DNA of 55,732 nt, from the NCBI GenBank assembly GCA_047975765.1, contig JBKEEF010000010.1, positions 1 through 55,732 of the forward strand, given 5' to 3'. The stretch comes from JAQWBS01 sp047975765. Its GTDB lineage: Bacteria > Pseudomonadota > Alphaproteobacteria > RF32 > CAG-239. This document shows, piece by piece, positions 16,198 to 24,654 of the stretch (position 1 is the first letter of the stretch; the number at the start of each line of letters is the position of its first letter). A program made the position numbers and the translations under genes. The notes beneath the pieces are model-generated. The model saw only the letters and a list, made by a program, of their open reading frames with translations, was not told where the DNA came from and made no database searches.

Positions 16198-16632
16198 ATG
16201 GTTCAACTTAATGAATTGGGGAAACTGGGAATGGATTTAAATAATCTTTCTTTTTTCAATATTGCTAATCAGGAGATGAAATATCTCACTGAACGTCAAA
16301 AGGTGTTGGCAGAGAATATCGCTAACGTCAATACACCTGGTTATTTGGCAAAAGATGTTGAAAAGACAAGTTTTTCTGGTGAACTTAAATCATCTGTTGC
16401 AATGACAACAACAAATGAAAAGCATTTTGCACTTCCAAATTCTCAATCAACTAGTAAAGGTGTTTATACACCAAAACCTGAAAATGCGCTAACCATTGAT
16501 GGGAATGGGGTTATCTTAGAAGACCAGTTGAACGAGGCTAGCAAAACAAAAGGTGACTATAATCGTGTTATTTCAATTTATAATAGCTACAAATCAATGC
16601 TGACGGTTGCAGCATCTAAAGTTTCGGGCTAG
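16198..16632 (+). CDS. flgB: Flagellar basal-body rod protein FlgB
   Basis: 144 residues. Proximal rod subunit of the flagellar basal body, exported by the flagellar type III system. The N-terminal rod motif YLTERQKVLAENIANVNTPGY is diagnostic. The start is not certain. The ATG at 16198 has GGGAG only 3 nt upstream and would leave a leader of about 13 nt from the sigma-54 start. The ATG at 16231 (MDLNNLSFF) matches the usual FlgB N-terminus better and gives 133 residues. First gene of a three-gene operon; flgC follows after 12 bp. Confidence 0.93.
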   Translation: MVQLNELGKLGMDLNNLSFFNIANQEMKYLTERQKVLAENIANVNTPGYLAKDVEKTSFSGELKSSVAMTTTNEKHFALPNSQSTSKGVYTPKPENALTIDGNGVILEDQLNEASKTKGDYNRVISIYNSYKSMLTVAASKVSG

Positions 16633-16644
16633 GGGGAATAGATT

Positions 16645-17058
16645 ATGGCAGGAAATTTATCAATTAGTGCAGACATTGCAAATTCAGGGATGAAGGCTCA
16701 AGCTGAAAGACTTCGTATCATTTCTGAAAATATGGCAAATGCCGATTCTGTTGGAACAACCAAAGACGGTGCGCCATATCAACGTCAAGTCGTAACTTTT
16801 AAAGAACATATTGATGCTGAAACTGGTGCAAAGCTTGTTAAAGTTGATAAAGTCTTGAAAGATAAATCTGATTATAATATGAAGTATGAGCCAACGAATC
16901 CTTTAGCAGATGAAAATGGTTATGTGGCGACACCAAATGTTAACCCTTTGGTAGAATTGATGGATATGAAAGAAGCACAAAGAAGTTATGAAGCAAATAT
17001 GAGTATGCTCAAAACTTCAAGAGAAATGAATTCTAAAGTTTTAGACTTATTAAAATAG
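16645..17058 (+). CDS. flgC: Flagellar basal-body rod protein FlgC
   Basis: 137 residues, the usual length. Proximal rod protein with the N-terminal SISADIANSGMKAQAERLRI and ISENMANADSV motif and the C-terminal YVATPNVNPLVELMDM and AQRSYEANMSML blocks that form the rod coiled coil. The ribosome site AGGGGGAA precedes the ATG. It lies in the sigma-54 operon between flgB and fliE (12-bp gaps on both sides). Confidence 0.96.
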   Translation: MAGNLSISADIANSGMKAQAERLRIISENMANADSVGTTKDGAPYQRQVVTFKEHIDAETGAKLVKVDKVLKDKSDYNMKYEPTNPLADENGYVATPNVNPLVELMDMKEAQRSYEANMSMLKTSREMNSKVLDLLK

Positions 17059-17070
17059 TGGGGAAAAGAG

Positions 17071-17391
17071 ATGAACAATAATATTTCCAGTGCAATGCAA
17101 GCTTATCAACAAGCTTTGGGAAGAATCGGAAAAGCAAGTGAAGAAACATCCATCACAGAACCAGCAAAGGTTGATGGTGGCTTCAGCTCTATGGTTAAGG
17201 ATGCAATTGCTGAAACAAGCAATGTTGTTCAAAAAAGTGAAAAATTGTCAATTCAAGGGATTACTGGAAAAGCTGATATTCAAGATGTCGTGCTTGCTGT
17301 TTCTAATGCTCAACAAGCTTTAGAAAGCCTTGTTACAGTTAGAAATACAGCAGTTCAGGCTTATAAAGAAATTATGAATATGTCAATTTAG
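17071..17391 (+). CDS. fliE: Flagellar hook-basal body complex protein FliE
   Basis: 106 residues, typical of FliE, which joins the MS ring to the proximal rod. The C-terminal ADIQDVVLAVSNAQQALESLVTVRN-type helix and the final AYKEIMNMSI are characteristic. GGGGAAAAG precedes the ATG. It ends the operon and is followed by a hairpin terminator 20 bp downstream. Confidence 0.94.
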   Translation: MNNNISSAMQAYQQALGRIGKASEETSITEPAKVDGGFSSMVKDAIAETSNVVQKSEKLSIQGITGKADIQDVVLAVSNAQQALESLVTVRNTAVQAYKEIMNMSI

Positions 17392-17411
17392 TTGATATTT
17401 ATTTGAATATT

Positions 17412-17443
17412 AAAACATCCACTTTTCATAGTGGATGTTTTTT
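17412..17443 (+). terminator. Terminator of the flgB-flgC-fliE operon
   Basis: AAAACATCCAC/GTGGATGTTTT stem (17412-17422 and 17431-17441) followed by a T-run, 20 bp after fliE. Confidence 0.85.
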
Positions 17444-17459
17444 GTTGAAAATTTGTCTA
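17438..17459 (+). repeat. 22-bp direct repeat, copy 1 (copy 2 at 18457-18478)
   Basis: The sequence T6 followed by GTTGAAAATTTGTCTA is identical at 17438-17459 and 18457-18478. Each copy starts in the T-run of a terminator and lies 60-75 bp ahead of one of the two paralogous genes (17522 and 18552). It therefore looks like a duplicated upstream region, perhaps holding promoter elements. Confidence 0.75.
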
Positions 17460-17521
17460 AAATAGTTTATATATCAAAGCAATTAAAAATTATTACTTAA
17501 TTATTTAAATATATTTAGATT

Positions 17522-18412
<891 letters not shown>

Positions 18413-18428
18413 TTTATTTCATACGATG

Positions 18429-18463
18429 AAAAAGGGTGTTAGGTTTCTAACACCCTTTTTTTG
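18429..18463 (+). terminator. Terminator after the poly-valine gene
   Basis: Stem AAAAAGGGTGTTAG/CTAACACCCTTTTT (18429-18442 and 18447-18460) with a 4-nt loop and T-run, 17 bp after the stop. Confidence 0.9.
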
Positions 18464-18551
18464 TTGAAAATTTGTCTATAAATTTCTTGATTTGCCAGGA
18501 TAAAGGTGTATGATGTGCATCGTAAATATATTATTAATTAACTATTTTTAT

Positions 18552-19319
18552 ATGAAAAAAATTTTAGTGGTCGGAAATTTTCCAGCAGAAGTGAGAACTT
18601 TTTTTGAGAAACATAAAGATTTTGTATTTCTTCATGATTCTCACGAATTTGACAATGGAGATGGTTTTTTTCAGGTTGTTCAAGCTTATGACGGTGCTAT
18701 CGTTTTTGAGGTTTCACCCTTTGCTTTAGCCCTTGTCGATGAGTTTTCTTCTCAGAGCAAGCCCATCTTGTTTAGAAATTCATATTATGACAGTACAACG
18801 TTGGAAAAAATTGGAAAATGGCGTGAGAGAGCTAGCGGAAGAGAAATCTTTTTTAAAGAGCTATCCTTTTTTGATTCCGCTCCCATTTATGATGCTATTC
18901 ACAATGTTGTTGTGAGAGGAGAGCAAAAAATTCGAAGAATCAATCTTCAGAAAAGCTTTCTCAAAAACGGAAACTTGAGCGAAATTGCAAAAGAATATCT
19001 CTATTGTTTGGATGTTATTTTGCGGCCTAAAACTCCAAGGACAGAGTTTACAATGTCTATGAATGGAGATGAGGGAAGAATAGAAGGCAAGTCAGGAAAT
19101 GTTGACTATTCTTTGCAGATTGATTTTTCGGATGAGGTGAAAGAAGAAATTATAATCTTTTTTCAAGATGGAACGAGAATCACAACTTCAGGAAACAGAA
19201 TCTCGTTTGTTCCAAAGCAGGGAAAAGTTCAGCACACAGACACAGATACCGATTATACTCGGTTGTTTGGTTTCTTGTTGACTGAATTTACATCGTCTTT
19301 TGAACATGTTCTGGCTTAA
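18552..19319 (+). CDS. Paralogue of the poly-valine gene; degenerate Rossmann-like protein
   Basis: 255 residues. MKKILVVGNFPAEVRTFFEKH aligns with the start of the protein at 17522 (MKKAKVLVVGHLFQSELAF). YDGAIVFEVSPFALAL sits where the neighbour has its valine run, and the C-terminal halves have the same strand/helix pattern. I used the ATG at 18552 because it matches the neighbour's start and has the same AT-rich, SD-less leader; an ATG at 18510 would add 14 odd residues. It is preceded by the second copy of the 22-bp repeat and followed by its own terminator, so each paralogue is a single-gene unit. Function not recognised. Confidence 0.65.
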   Translation: MKKILVVGNFPAEVRTFFEKHKDFVFLHDSHEFDNGDGFFQVVQAYDGAIVFEVSPFALALVDEFSSQSKPILFRNSYYDSTTLEKIGKWRERASGREIFFKELSFFDSAPIYDAIHNVVVRGEQKIRRINLQKSFLKNGNLSEIAKEYLYCLDVILRPKTPRTEFTMSMNGDEGRIEGKSGNVDYSLQIDFSDEVKEEIIIFFQDGTRITTSGNRISFVPKQGKVQHTDTDTDYTRLFGFLLTEFTSSFEHVLA

Positions 19320-19335
19320 AAAACAGTTTTTTTTT

Positions 19336-19368
19336 AGGAAGTTAGCTTAGGCTGCTTCCTTTTTTTTA
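19336..19368 (+). terminator. Terminator after the second paralogue
   Basis: AGGAAG...CTTCCT stem (inner part GTTAGC/GCTG with one bulge) followed by eight Ts, 16 bp after the stop at 19319. Confidence 0.7.
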
Positions 19369-19436
19369 TATAATTTGCATAAAAAGACTTGATTAATTTT
19401 TGGATTTATATTATTCATAAGCCTGACTTTGGATAT

Positions 19437-19521
19437 GCGGTCGTGGCGAAATGGTAGACGCGCAACGTTGAGGTCGTTGTGAGCTAAGCTCATGGGAGTT
19501 CAAGTCTCCCCGACCGCACCA
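19437..19521 (+). tRNA. tRNA-Leu (GAG), CCA encoded
   Basis: 85-nt class II tRNA. Acceptor GCGGTCG pairs with CGACCGC; the anticodon stem is CAACG/CGTTG around loop TTGAGGT (anticodon GAG). There is a long variable arm (TGAGCTAAGCTCA), T-arm GGGAGTTCAAGTCTCCC, and CCA at 19519-19521. It stands alone in the 371-bp gap between 19319 and mgtE. Confidence 0.97.
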
Positions 19522-19689
19522 ACTTAATTTCTTGAAAATAAAGATTTTTATGATAGGTCAAGTCCTTATGTGGCGTAGACAGTCGATGCTTATTTTAAGT
19601 AATTTAATTTTTTTTAATTCAATAATACATAACAAGGTATAATATTTGAAATAACTTTAGCTTTTTAGTTTGATTCTTGAGGAGAGGGT
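19522..19689 (+). other. Leader region of mgtE, no gene seen
   Basis: AT-rich stretch between tRNA-Leu and mgtE. A TATAAT at 19637-19642 is a candidate -10 for mgtE. I see no convincing hairpin set that would make a magnesium riboswitch, and no open frame. Confidence 0.4.
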
Positions 19690-21117
19690 ATGAAAAAACA
19701 TAAACATAAACATAACCTAAAACTTAAGAAAAATTTTAAATCTAGAAAAAACAAAGCTGAAGAGAAAAAACTGTTAGGTATTGGTCCAAAAATCATCAAC
19801 TCTGTTGTTGAAGCTCTTGAAATTGACGATAAGATTCATGTTCGAAAAATCGTAGAAGGTTTGTCGGAATATGATTTGGCACGTTTGCTCGAAGATATCA
19901 ATTTTCACTCTCGTATGAAATTGGTTGAAATCTTGGGAGATAAAATCTCTCCAGATGTCTTCCCAGAACTCAACGAAGTTGTCCAAGAGCAAATTATTGA
20001 AAGCTTGAATGAAGCTCAAATTGTTAATATTGCCAATGAACTCGATTCTGATGAAGTTGTTGAACTTTTGGAACATATGGATGATGAAGAACAAGAAAAC
20101 ATCATTCAAAAGCTCGATCCTGAGCTGAAATATCAAGTTAAATCTTCCTTGGCTTATCCTGAAGATTCTGCTGGTCGTATTATGGTTCGCGATTTTGTGA
20201 CAATGCCTGATGACTGGACAGTAAGCGAAGCAAAGAAGTTTTTGCTTGATGAAAAAAATGAAACACCAGAAGAATTCTATACCATTTTCTTAACAGATGA
20301 AAAATATCGTCCAACAGGTGAAATTACACTTGATAAACTCCTTCGTGCAAAAGCTTCACAAAAGTTGAGCGATATCATGGATGGTGAAATCGTTCCAATT
20401 CCTGCAGATACAGACCAAGAAGAAGTTGCTCATATGTTCAGAGAATATGGCTGGATGTCTGCAATTGTTGTGGACAATAAAGGTCGTTTGGTTGGTGTGA
20501 TTAATATTGATGATATCGTTCACATTATTCATGAAGAAATTACTGAAGATGCTTTACACCTCTCTGGTGCAGAAGAAGGTGACGTTTATCGTTCTGTTTT
20601 TGATATTTTCAAATCTCGTTCCATTTGGCTTTGCACAAATTTGATAGCAACAGTGGTTGCTTCTTCTGTGGTTGAAGGGTTTCAAGATATTATCTCTCAG
20701 TTAGCGGTTATTGCAGTTTTGATGCCGATTGTGGCATCTATGGGAGGAACAACTGGCAACCAAACTTTGGCGGTTGTTGTTCGAGCTTTAGCGACCAAAG
20801 AACTGACATCTCGGAACACTTTACGTATGATTCTGAAAGAGTTTTTTGTCGGAATTTGTAATGGACTTCTGTTTGCAGTTTTGATGGGGATTATAACCTA
20901 TTTTAGATTCCCAGAACATGCTAAAATGGCCGTTGTTATTGGTATTGCGATGCTTTTGAATTTAGCAATTGCAAGTTTGGCAGGGATTCTTATTCCACTT
21001 CTTTTGAATAAACTGAAAGCAGACCCTGCTATTTCTTCAGGTGTGTTCCTCATTGCTATCACGGATTCAGGTGGCTTTTTCATCTTCCTTATGCTTGCAA
21101 AAATATTGCTCTTTTAG
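19690..21117 (+). CDS. mgtE: Magnesium transporter MgtE
   Basis: 475 residues. Mg2+ channel/transporter of the inner membrane. Order: an unusual Lys/His-rich N-terminus (MKKHKHKHNLKLKK), the MgtE N-domain of helical repeats (about 45-150, IIQKLDPELKYQV), tandem CBS domains (about 155-290, with DSAGRIMVRDFV and GVINIDDIVHIIHEE), then five membrane helices containing MGGTTGNQTLAVVVRALA, the signature of the pore region, and ending SGVFLIAITDSGGFFIFL. GAGGAGAGGG precedes the ATG. The cytoplasmic N/CBS parts normally sense Mg2+ and gate the pore. Confidence 0.95.
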   Translation: MKKHKHKHNLKLKKNFKSRKNKAEEKKLLGIGPKIINSVVEALEIDDKIHVRKIVEGLSEYDLARLLEDINFHSRMKLVEILGDKISPDVFPELNEVVQEQIIESLNEAQIVNIANELDSDEVVELLEHMDDEEQENIIQKLDPELKYQVKSSLAYPEDSAGRIMVRDFVTMPDDWTVSEAKKFLLDEKNETPEEFYTIFLTDEKYRPTGEITLDKLLRAKASQKLSDIMDGEIVPIPADTDQEEVAHMFREYGWMSAIVVDNKGRLVGVINIDDIVHIIHEEITEDALHLSGAEEGDVYRSVFDIFKSRSIWLCTNLIATVVASSVVEGFQDIISQLAVIAVLMPIVASMGGTTGNQTLAVVVRALATKELTSRNTLRMILKEFFVGICNGLLFAVLMGIITYFRFPEHAKMAVVIGIAMLLNLAIASLAGILIPLLLNKLKADPAISSGVFLIAITDSGGFFIFLMLAKILLF

Positions 21118-21223
21118 GAATCATTGTAATAATTCTTTGTATATTTATCAAATCTCGCTTTTTATCTTGAGAAAATGTTATATAATGCTGTCTTAGTTTT
21201 TAATAAAATTAAGGAGTTTCGTT

Positions 21224-21691
21224 TTGATTTTAGGTTTAATTCTTGCCGCAGTCGTGATTGTTCTTGATCAATTGTCTAAGTTTTATGTCTTCAACTATGT
21301 TTTGGCAGATACAAATTATATTATGTACACTCCATTTTTCAATTTGATTAAGGCGTGGAACACAGGTGTGAGCTTTTCAATTTTCAGTGATAGCGGAATT
21401 TATGGTGTGATTGGTCTCTCTGTTTTTGCCATTTTTGTCATTGTTTGTCTTTTGATTTGGCTCTACAGAGAGCAAGTTAAAATCAATAAAGTTGCTCTTG
21501 GTTTGATTATTGGTGGTGCAATTGGAAATGTTATTGATAGAATCAGATTTGGTGCTGTGTTTGACTTTCTTGATTTTTACGTTGGTGACTATCACTGGCC
21601 AGCTTTTAATGTTGCAGATTCAGCAATTTTTATTGGTGCTGTTTTGTTGATTGTGCAAAGCACATTCGCAATTAAACCTAAAAATTCTTAG
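21224..21691 (+). CDS. lspA: Lipoprotein signal peptidase
   Basis: 155 residues, four predicted membrane helices. Cleaves the signal peptide of diacylated prolipoproteins. The catalytic aspartates are D114 (GAVFDFLDFYVGDYHWP) and D132 (AFNVADSAIF); IDQLSK-like VLDQLSKF and NTGVSFSIF are also conserved. The start is TTG with AAGGAG 7 nt upstream. TATAAT at 21181-21186 is a candidate -10. It heads a run with a small lipoprotein and two M16 peptidases, a conserved alphaproteobacterial neighbourhood. Confidence 0.96.
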   Translation: MILGLILAAVVIVLDQLSKFYVFNYVLADTNYIMYTPFFNLIKAWNTGVSFSIFSDSGIYGVIGLSVFAIFVIVCLLIWLYREQVKINKVALGLIIGGAIGNVIDRIRFGAVFDFLDFYVGDYHWPAFNVADSAIFIGAVLLIVQSTFAIKPKNS

Positions 21692-21707
21692 TATAGAGGA
21701 AAATATA

Positions 21708-21890
21708 ATGAAAAAGGTTATCTTAATTTTGACGGTTGTTTTTGCTTTGGGAGCTTGTTCTCGTTTGACAAGAGAAGATGTAGGTCTTGCAAAATCTAAA
21801 CCAGATGAAACAAAAATTTTAACTCAAAAAGAACTTGTTTTGCCTCCTGACTTTGACACAATTCCTGTCAGTAGCGGAACTCAACAGTAA
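21708..21890 (+). CDS. Small DUF3035-like lipoprotein
   Basis: 60 residues. MKKVILILTVVFALGACS is a type II signal peptide with lipobox LGAC, so the mature protein of about 45 residues is anchored by lipid at its Cys. The remainder (KPDETKILTQKELVLPPDF) matches the core 'PDEF-x-V-x-x-x-x-PLxxPPDF' of the DUF3035 family, which is usually longer and found in the same place after lspA. Here it stops soon after the core and so looks like a minimal version. I used the ATG at 21708, 16 bp after lspA, in front of an M16 pair. Function unknown. Confidence 0.75.
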   Translation: MKKVILILTVVFALGACSRLTREDVGLAKSKPDETKILTQKELVLPPDFDTIPVSSGTQQ

Positions 21891-21904
21891 TTGAGGTTTT
21901 ATCT

Positions 21905-23245
21905 TTGAGAAAAAGTTTATTTAATTTATTATTCATTTCATTTGTTTTTGTTCTAGCTTCTTGGTCAGATGCTAGAGCAAAGATGTTTGAGTTGAACGAA
22001 TTTGTTTTGGATAATGGTTTGAGGGTGGTTGTTATTCCAAACCATAAGGCACCAATTATCAAACATATGGTTTGGTATCAGGTTGGTAGCATTGACGAAG
22101 TTCTTGGAAAATCTGGAAAAGCTCATCTATTAGAACATTTGCTTTTTAGAGGAACAAAGAAAGTAAAAGATTCCGTTTTTAATACCCTCATTGAAGAAAA
22201 TGGCGGTGACAGCAATGCTTTCACTTCATATGATTTTACAGCATATCACCAAACTTTAGATATCTCTAAGCTCGAATTAGCAATGGCTCTAGAAGCCGAT
22301 AGAATGGAAAATTTGAACATCAATGAAAAAGCTTTTGAAAAAGAAAGAAATATTGTTTTTCAGGAGAGAAAACAGGTTGTTGACAGTAGCCCATTGGGAA
22401 ACTTTATGGAGTTTCTTCGTCGTAGTTTTTGGCAAGAACATCCTTATGGACGCCCTGTGATTGGGACTGATGAAGAAATTATGTCTTTATCTTTTGATGA
22501 TGTGATGAGTTTCTACAAAGCTTTCTACGCACCAAATAATGCAATTTTAGTTCTTTCTGGTGATATTGATGTTGAAACAGCACAAAAACTTTCTAAAAAG
22601 TATTATGGAAAAGTTGCTTCAAAAGAGCTTGGCAAAAGACCTGAAATTAAGCTGAATAAACAACCTTTCTCTTCTAAAATTGAAATGTCATTGGAGGATA
22701 TTAATTCTCCAAGATTTATCAAAACTTATCAGATAAATTCCTATAACACAGATAAATCTGAAATTTATGCGAACATCATTCTTTCAAAATATTTAGGTGA
22801 AGGCGAAACTTCGAAACTATATAAAGATATGGTCTTGGATAATAAAAATGCACTGAGCGTTTCAACATCAGCAAATGTTTTTGCGAGAAGCATGGGAAGT
22901 TTCAGTTTTTCTGTTTTGCCAATGGAAGGAAGTGATGTTTCTTTGGTTGAAGAAAATCTCAATAAGTCTTTGGAAAAAGCCATAAATGAACTGACAGAAA
23001 AAGATGTGTTGGAAACCAAAGAAAAAATGCTCTCAGGATTAGTTTATATCCGTGATAATCCAAGTGATGCGGCGTATATTTTAGGTTCAATGGTTTCTAT
23101 TGGAATGCCTGTTGAAGAAGTTAATGCTTATGATGAAAACTTGGCAAAAGTGCAGTTTGAAGATGTGAAAAAAGCGGCTCAAAAACTTTTGAAGAATGAG
23201 CAGTATATTGTCGGAATTTTGACTCCGAAACAGGAGGTGAAATGA
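21905..23245 (+). CDS. Periplasmic M16 zinc peptidase, catalytic partner
   Basis: 446 residues. Starts at a TTG (GAGG 8 nt upstream) and opens with a signal peptide (SLFNLLFISFVFVLASW, cleavage after DARA), so it acts in the periplasm. The inverted zinc motif HLLEH is at residues 74-78 (GKAHLLEHLLFRGT), with GGDSNAFTSYDFTAYH and the second-lobe YKAFYAPNNAILVLSGD blocks. The next gene overlaps its stop by 4 bp (ATGA) and encodes the non-catalytic partner; such pairs are typical of M16B peptidases. The substrate is not known, possibly signal peptides or misfolded exported proteins. Confidence 0.93.
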   Translation: MRKSLFNLLFISFVFVLASWSDARAKMFELNEFVLDNGLRVVVIPNHKAPIIKHMVWYQVGSIDEVLGKSGKAHLLEHLLFRGTKKVKDSVFNTLIEENGGDSNAFTSYDFTAYHQTLDISKLELAMALEADRMENLNINEKAFEKERNIVFQERKQVVDSSPLGNFMEFLRRSFWQEHPYGRPVIGTDEEIMSLSFDDVMSFYKAFYAPNNAILVLSGDIDVETAQKLSKKYYGKVASKELGKRPEIKLNKQPFSSKIEMSLEDINSPRFIKTYQINSYNTDKSEIYANIILSKYLGEGETSKLYKDMVLDNKNALSVSTSANVFARSMGSFSFSVLPMEGSDVSLVEENLNKSLEKAINELTEKDVLETKEKMLSGLVYIRDNPSDAAYILGSMVSIGMPVEEVNAYDENLAKVQFEDVKKAAQKLLKNEQYIVGILTPKQEVK

Positions 23246-24639
23246 AGATTGTGAATAAGAAAAGGGCTCTTTTCAATATTTTGGTTCTTTTTGCAGCAAT
23301 TATGGCTTTTTTATATCTTTATCAAGCTCGAAGGTTTGATGCCGATGGTATTTTGAAAAATTCTATCTTGAAAGAAAAAACTTTTTCTGGAAATGTTGTT
23401 GAAATTTCTTCTCCTAAGGGCGTTAATGCCTATTTGATGAGAGATACGACTAATCCTATTATCAGTATCAGTTTTATTTTTGAAAAGGCAGGTATAAGCT
23501 TTGAAGAAAAAGGACAAAAAGGCATGTCTAATCTTGTGGCTTCTATGCTCACACAAGGCGCGGGAAAACTTAATAACCAAGCTTTTAAGGATGAATTAGA
23601 AAAAAAAGCAATTGGCATTTCTTTTGATGCAAATATGGATGATTTTTCGGGAAATTTAATCACAACTAAAGAAAACCAAAATAGAGCTTATGAGTTGCTC
23701 AATTTGGTTTTTTCAAAACCTTTGTTTGATGACGGAGAATTGTTTCTTTCCAAACAACAAATGCTTTTTGCTTTGAAAAGACAAACGGAAACACCTAGGG
23801 GAAAACTTGGGCTGAAATTTAAAGAAGATGTTTTCGTGGGACATCCATATGCAAATAATTCTGTTGGTGAATATGAAGATATTATCAAAATTTCCAAAAA
23901 AGATATGCAAAAATTTGTCACTGAAAAGCTTGTTTTGGAAAACTTAATTGTCGGTATTTCTGGAGATATCACTGAAGCAGAAGCATCTATTGTTTTAGAT
24001 AAGATTTTTGGAAATCTGGGTTCAAAAGGAAAAGTGAAAGATATTCCTCAAACAGAACTTTTGTTTGATGGTAGAGACATTAAAGTTGAGGCAAAATCTG
24101 CTCAAACTTTTGCAATTTTTGCCAATGAAGCCGTTGAACGAAAAGATATTGATTTTTATCCGCTTTATGTTGTGAACCATATTTTTGGCGGAGCTGGTTT
24201 GAATTCTAGGCTTTCTCTTAAAGCAAGAGAAAATGAGGGGTTAACTTATGGAATTTACACCTATATTTCTCAGAAAGATAAATCCAATATGCTTAAAGGT
24301 AGTTTTTCTTCGACTCCTGAAAATTATGCTCGTGTGGTTGAAATTGTTAAAGAAGAATGGGCTAAAATGGGCAAGAATGGGATTTCTGAAAAAGAGTTGA
24401 AATCTGCAAAAAATTATCTAATTTCATCCTATAATCTAAGATTTGCATCTATTGATGGCATATCTTCAATGTTGGCTTATATGCAAAAATATGATTTGGG
24501 AATTGATTTTTTGAAAAAAAGAAATGAATATGTTGAAAATGTCGATTTAGAAAGTGCCAACAGGGTTGCCAGAAAATATTATGATAACGAAAATACAATC
24601 TGGTATAGTATTGGAAATTTCTCAGTCAAAAAGAACTGA
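23242..24639 (+). CDS. M16 peptidase family protein, non-catalytic partner
   Basis: 465 residues with an N-terminal membrane anchor or signal (ALFNILVLFAAIMAFLYLY). The M16 fold is clear (PIISISFIFEKAG, GMSNLVASMLTQGAGK, ENLIVGISGDI, FGGAGLNSRLSLKARENEG), but the HxxEH zinc site is absent: the place reads GMSNLVASM. It is therefore a catalytically dead subunit. Its ATG overlaps the stop of the active partner, which suggests tight stoichiometry. pgi follows after 15 bp. Confidence 0.92.
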   Translation: MKIVNKKRALFNILVLFAAIMAFLYLYQARRFDADGILKNSILKEKTFSGNVVEISSPKGVNAYLMRDTTNPIISISFIFEKAGISFEEKGQKGMSNLVASMLTQGAGKLNNQAFKDELEKKAIGISFDANMDDFSGNLITTKENQNRAYELLNLVFSKPLFDDGELFLSKQQMLFALKRQTETPRGKLGLKFKEDVFVGHPYANNSVGEYEDIIKISKKDMQKFVTEKLVLENLIVGISGDITEAEASIVLDKIFGNLGSKGKVKDIPQTELLFDGRDIKVEAKSAQTFAIFANEAVERKDIDFYPLYVVNHIFGGAGLNSRLSLKARENEGLTYGIYTYISQKDKSNMLKGSFSSTPENYARVVEIVKEEWAKMGKNGISEKELKSAKNYLISSYNLRFASIDGISSMLAYMQKYDLGIDFLKKRNEYVENVDLESANRVARKYYDNENTIWYSIGNFSVKKN

Positions 24640-24654
24640 TCGGAGTAGTGAAAA

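Noticed and set aside
19522..19689. Magnesium riboswitch (M-box or mgtA leader) ahead of mgtE
   Set aside because: I could not find the needed conserved helices in this AT-rich stretch; the known M-box core is not seen.
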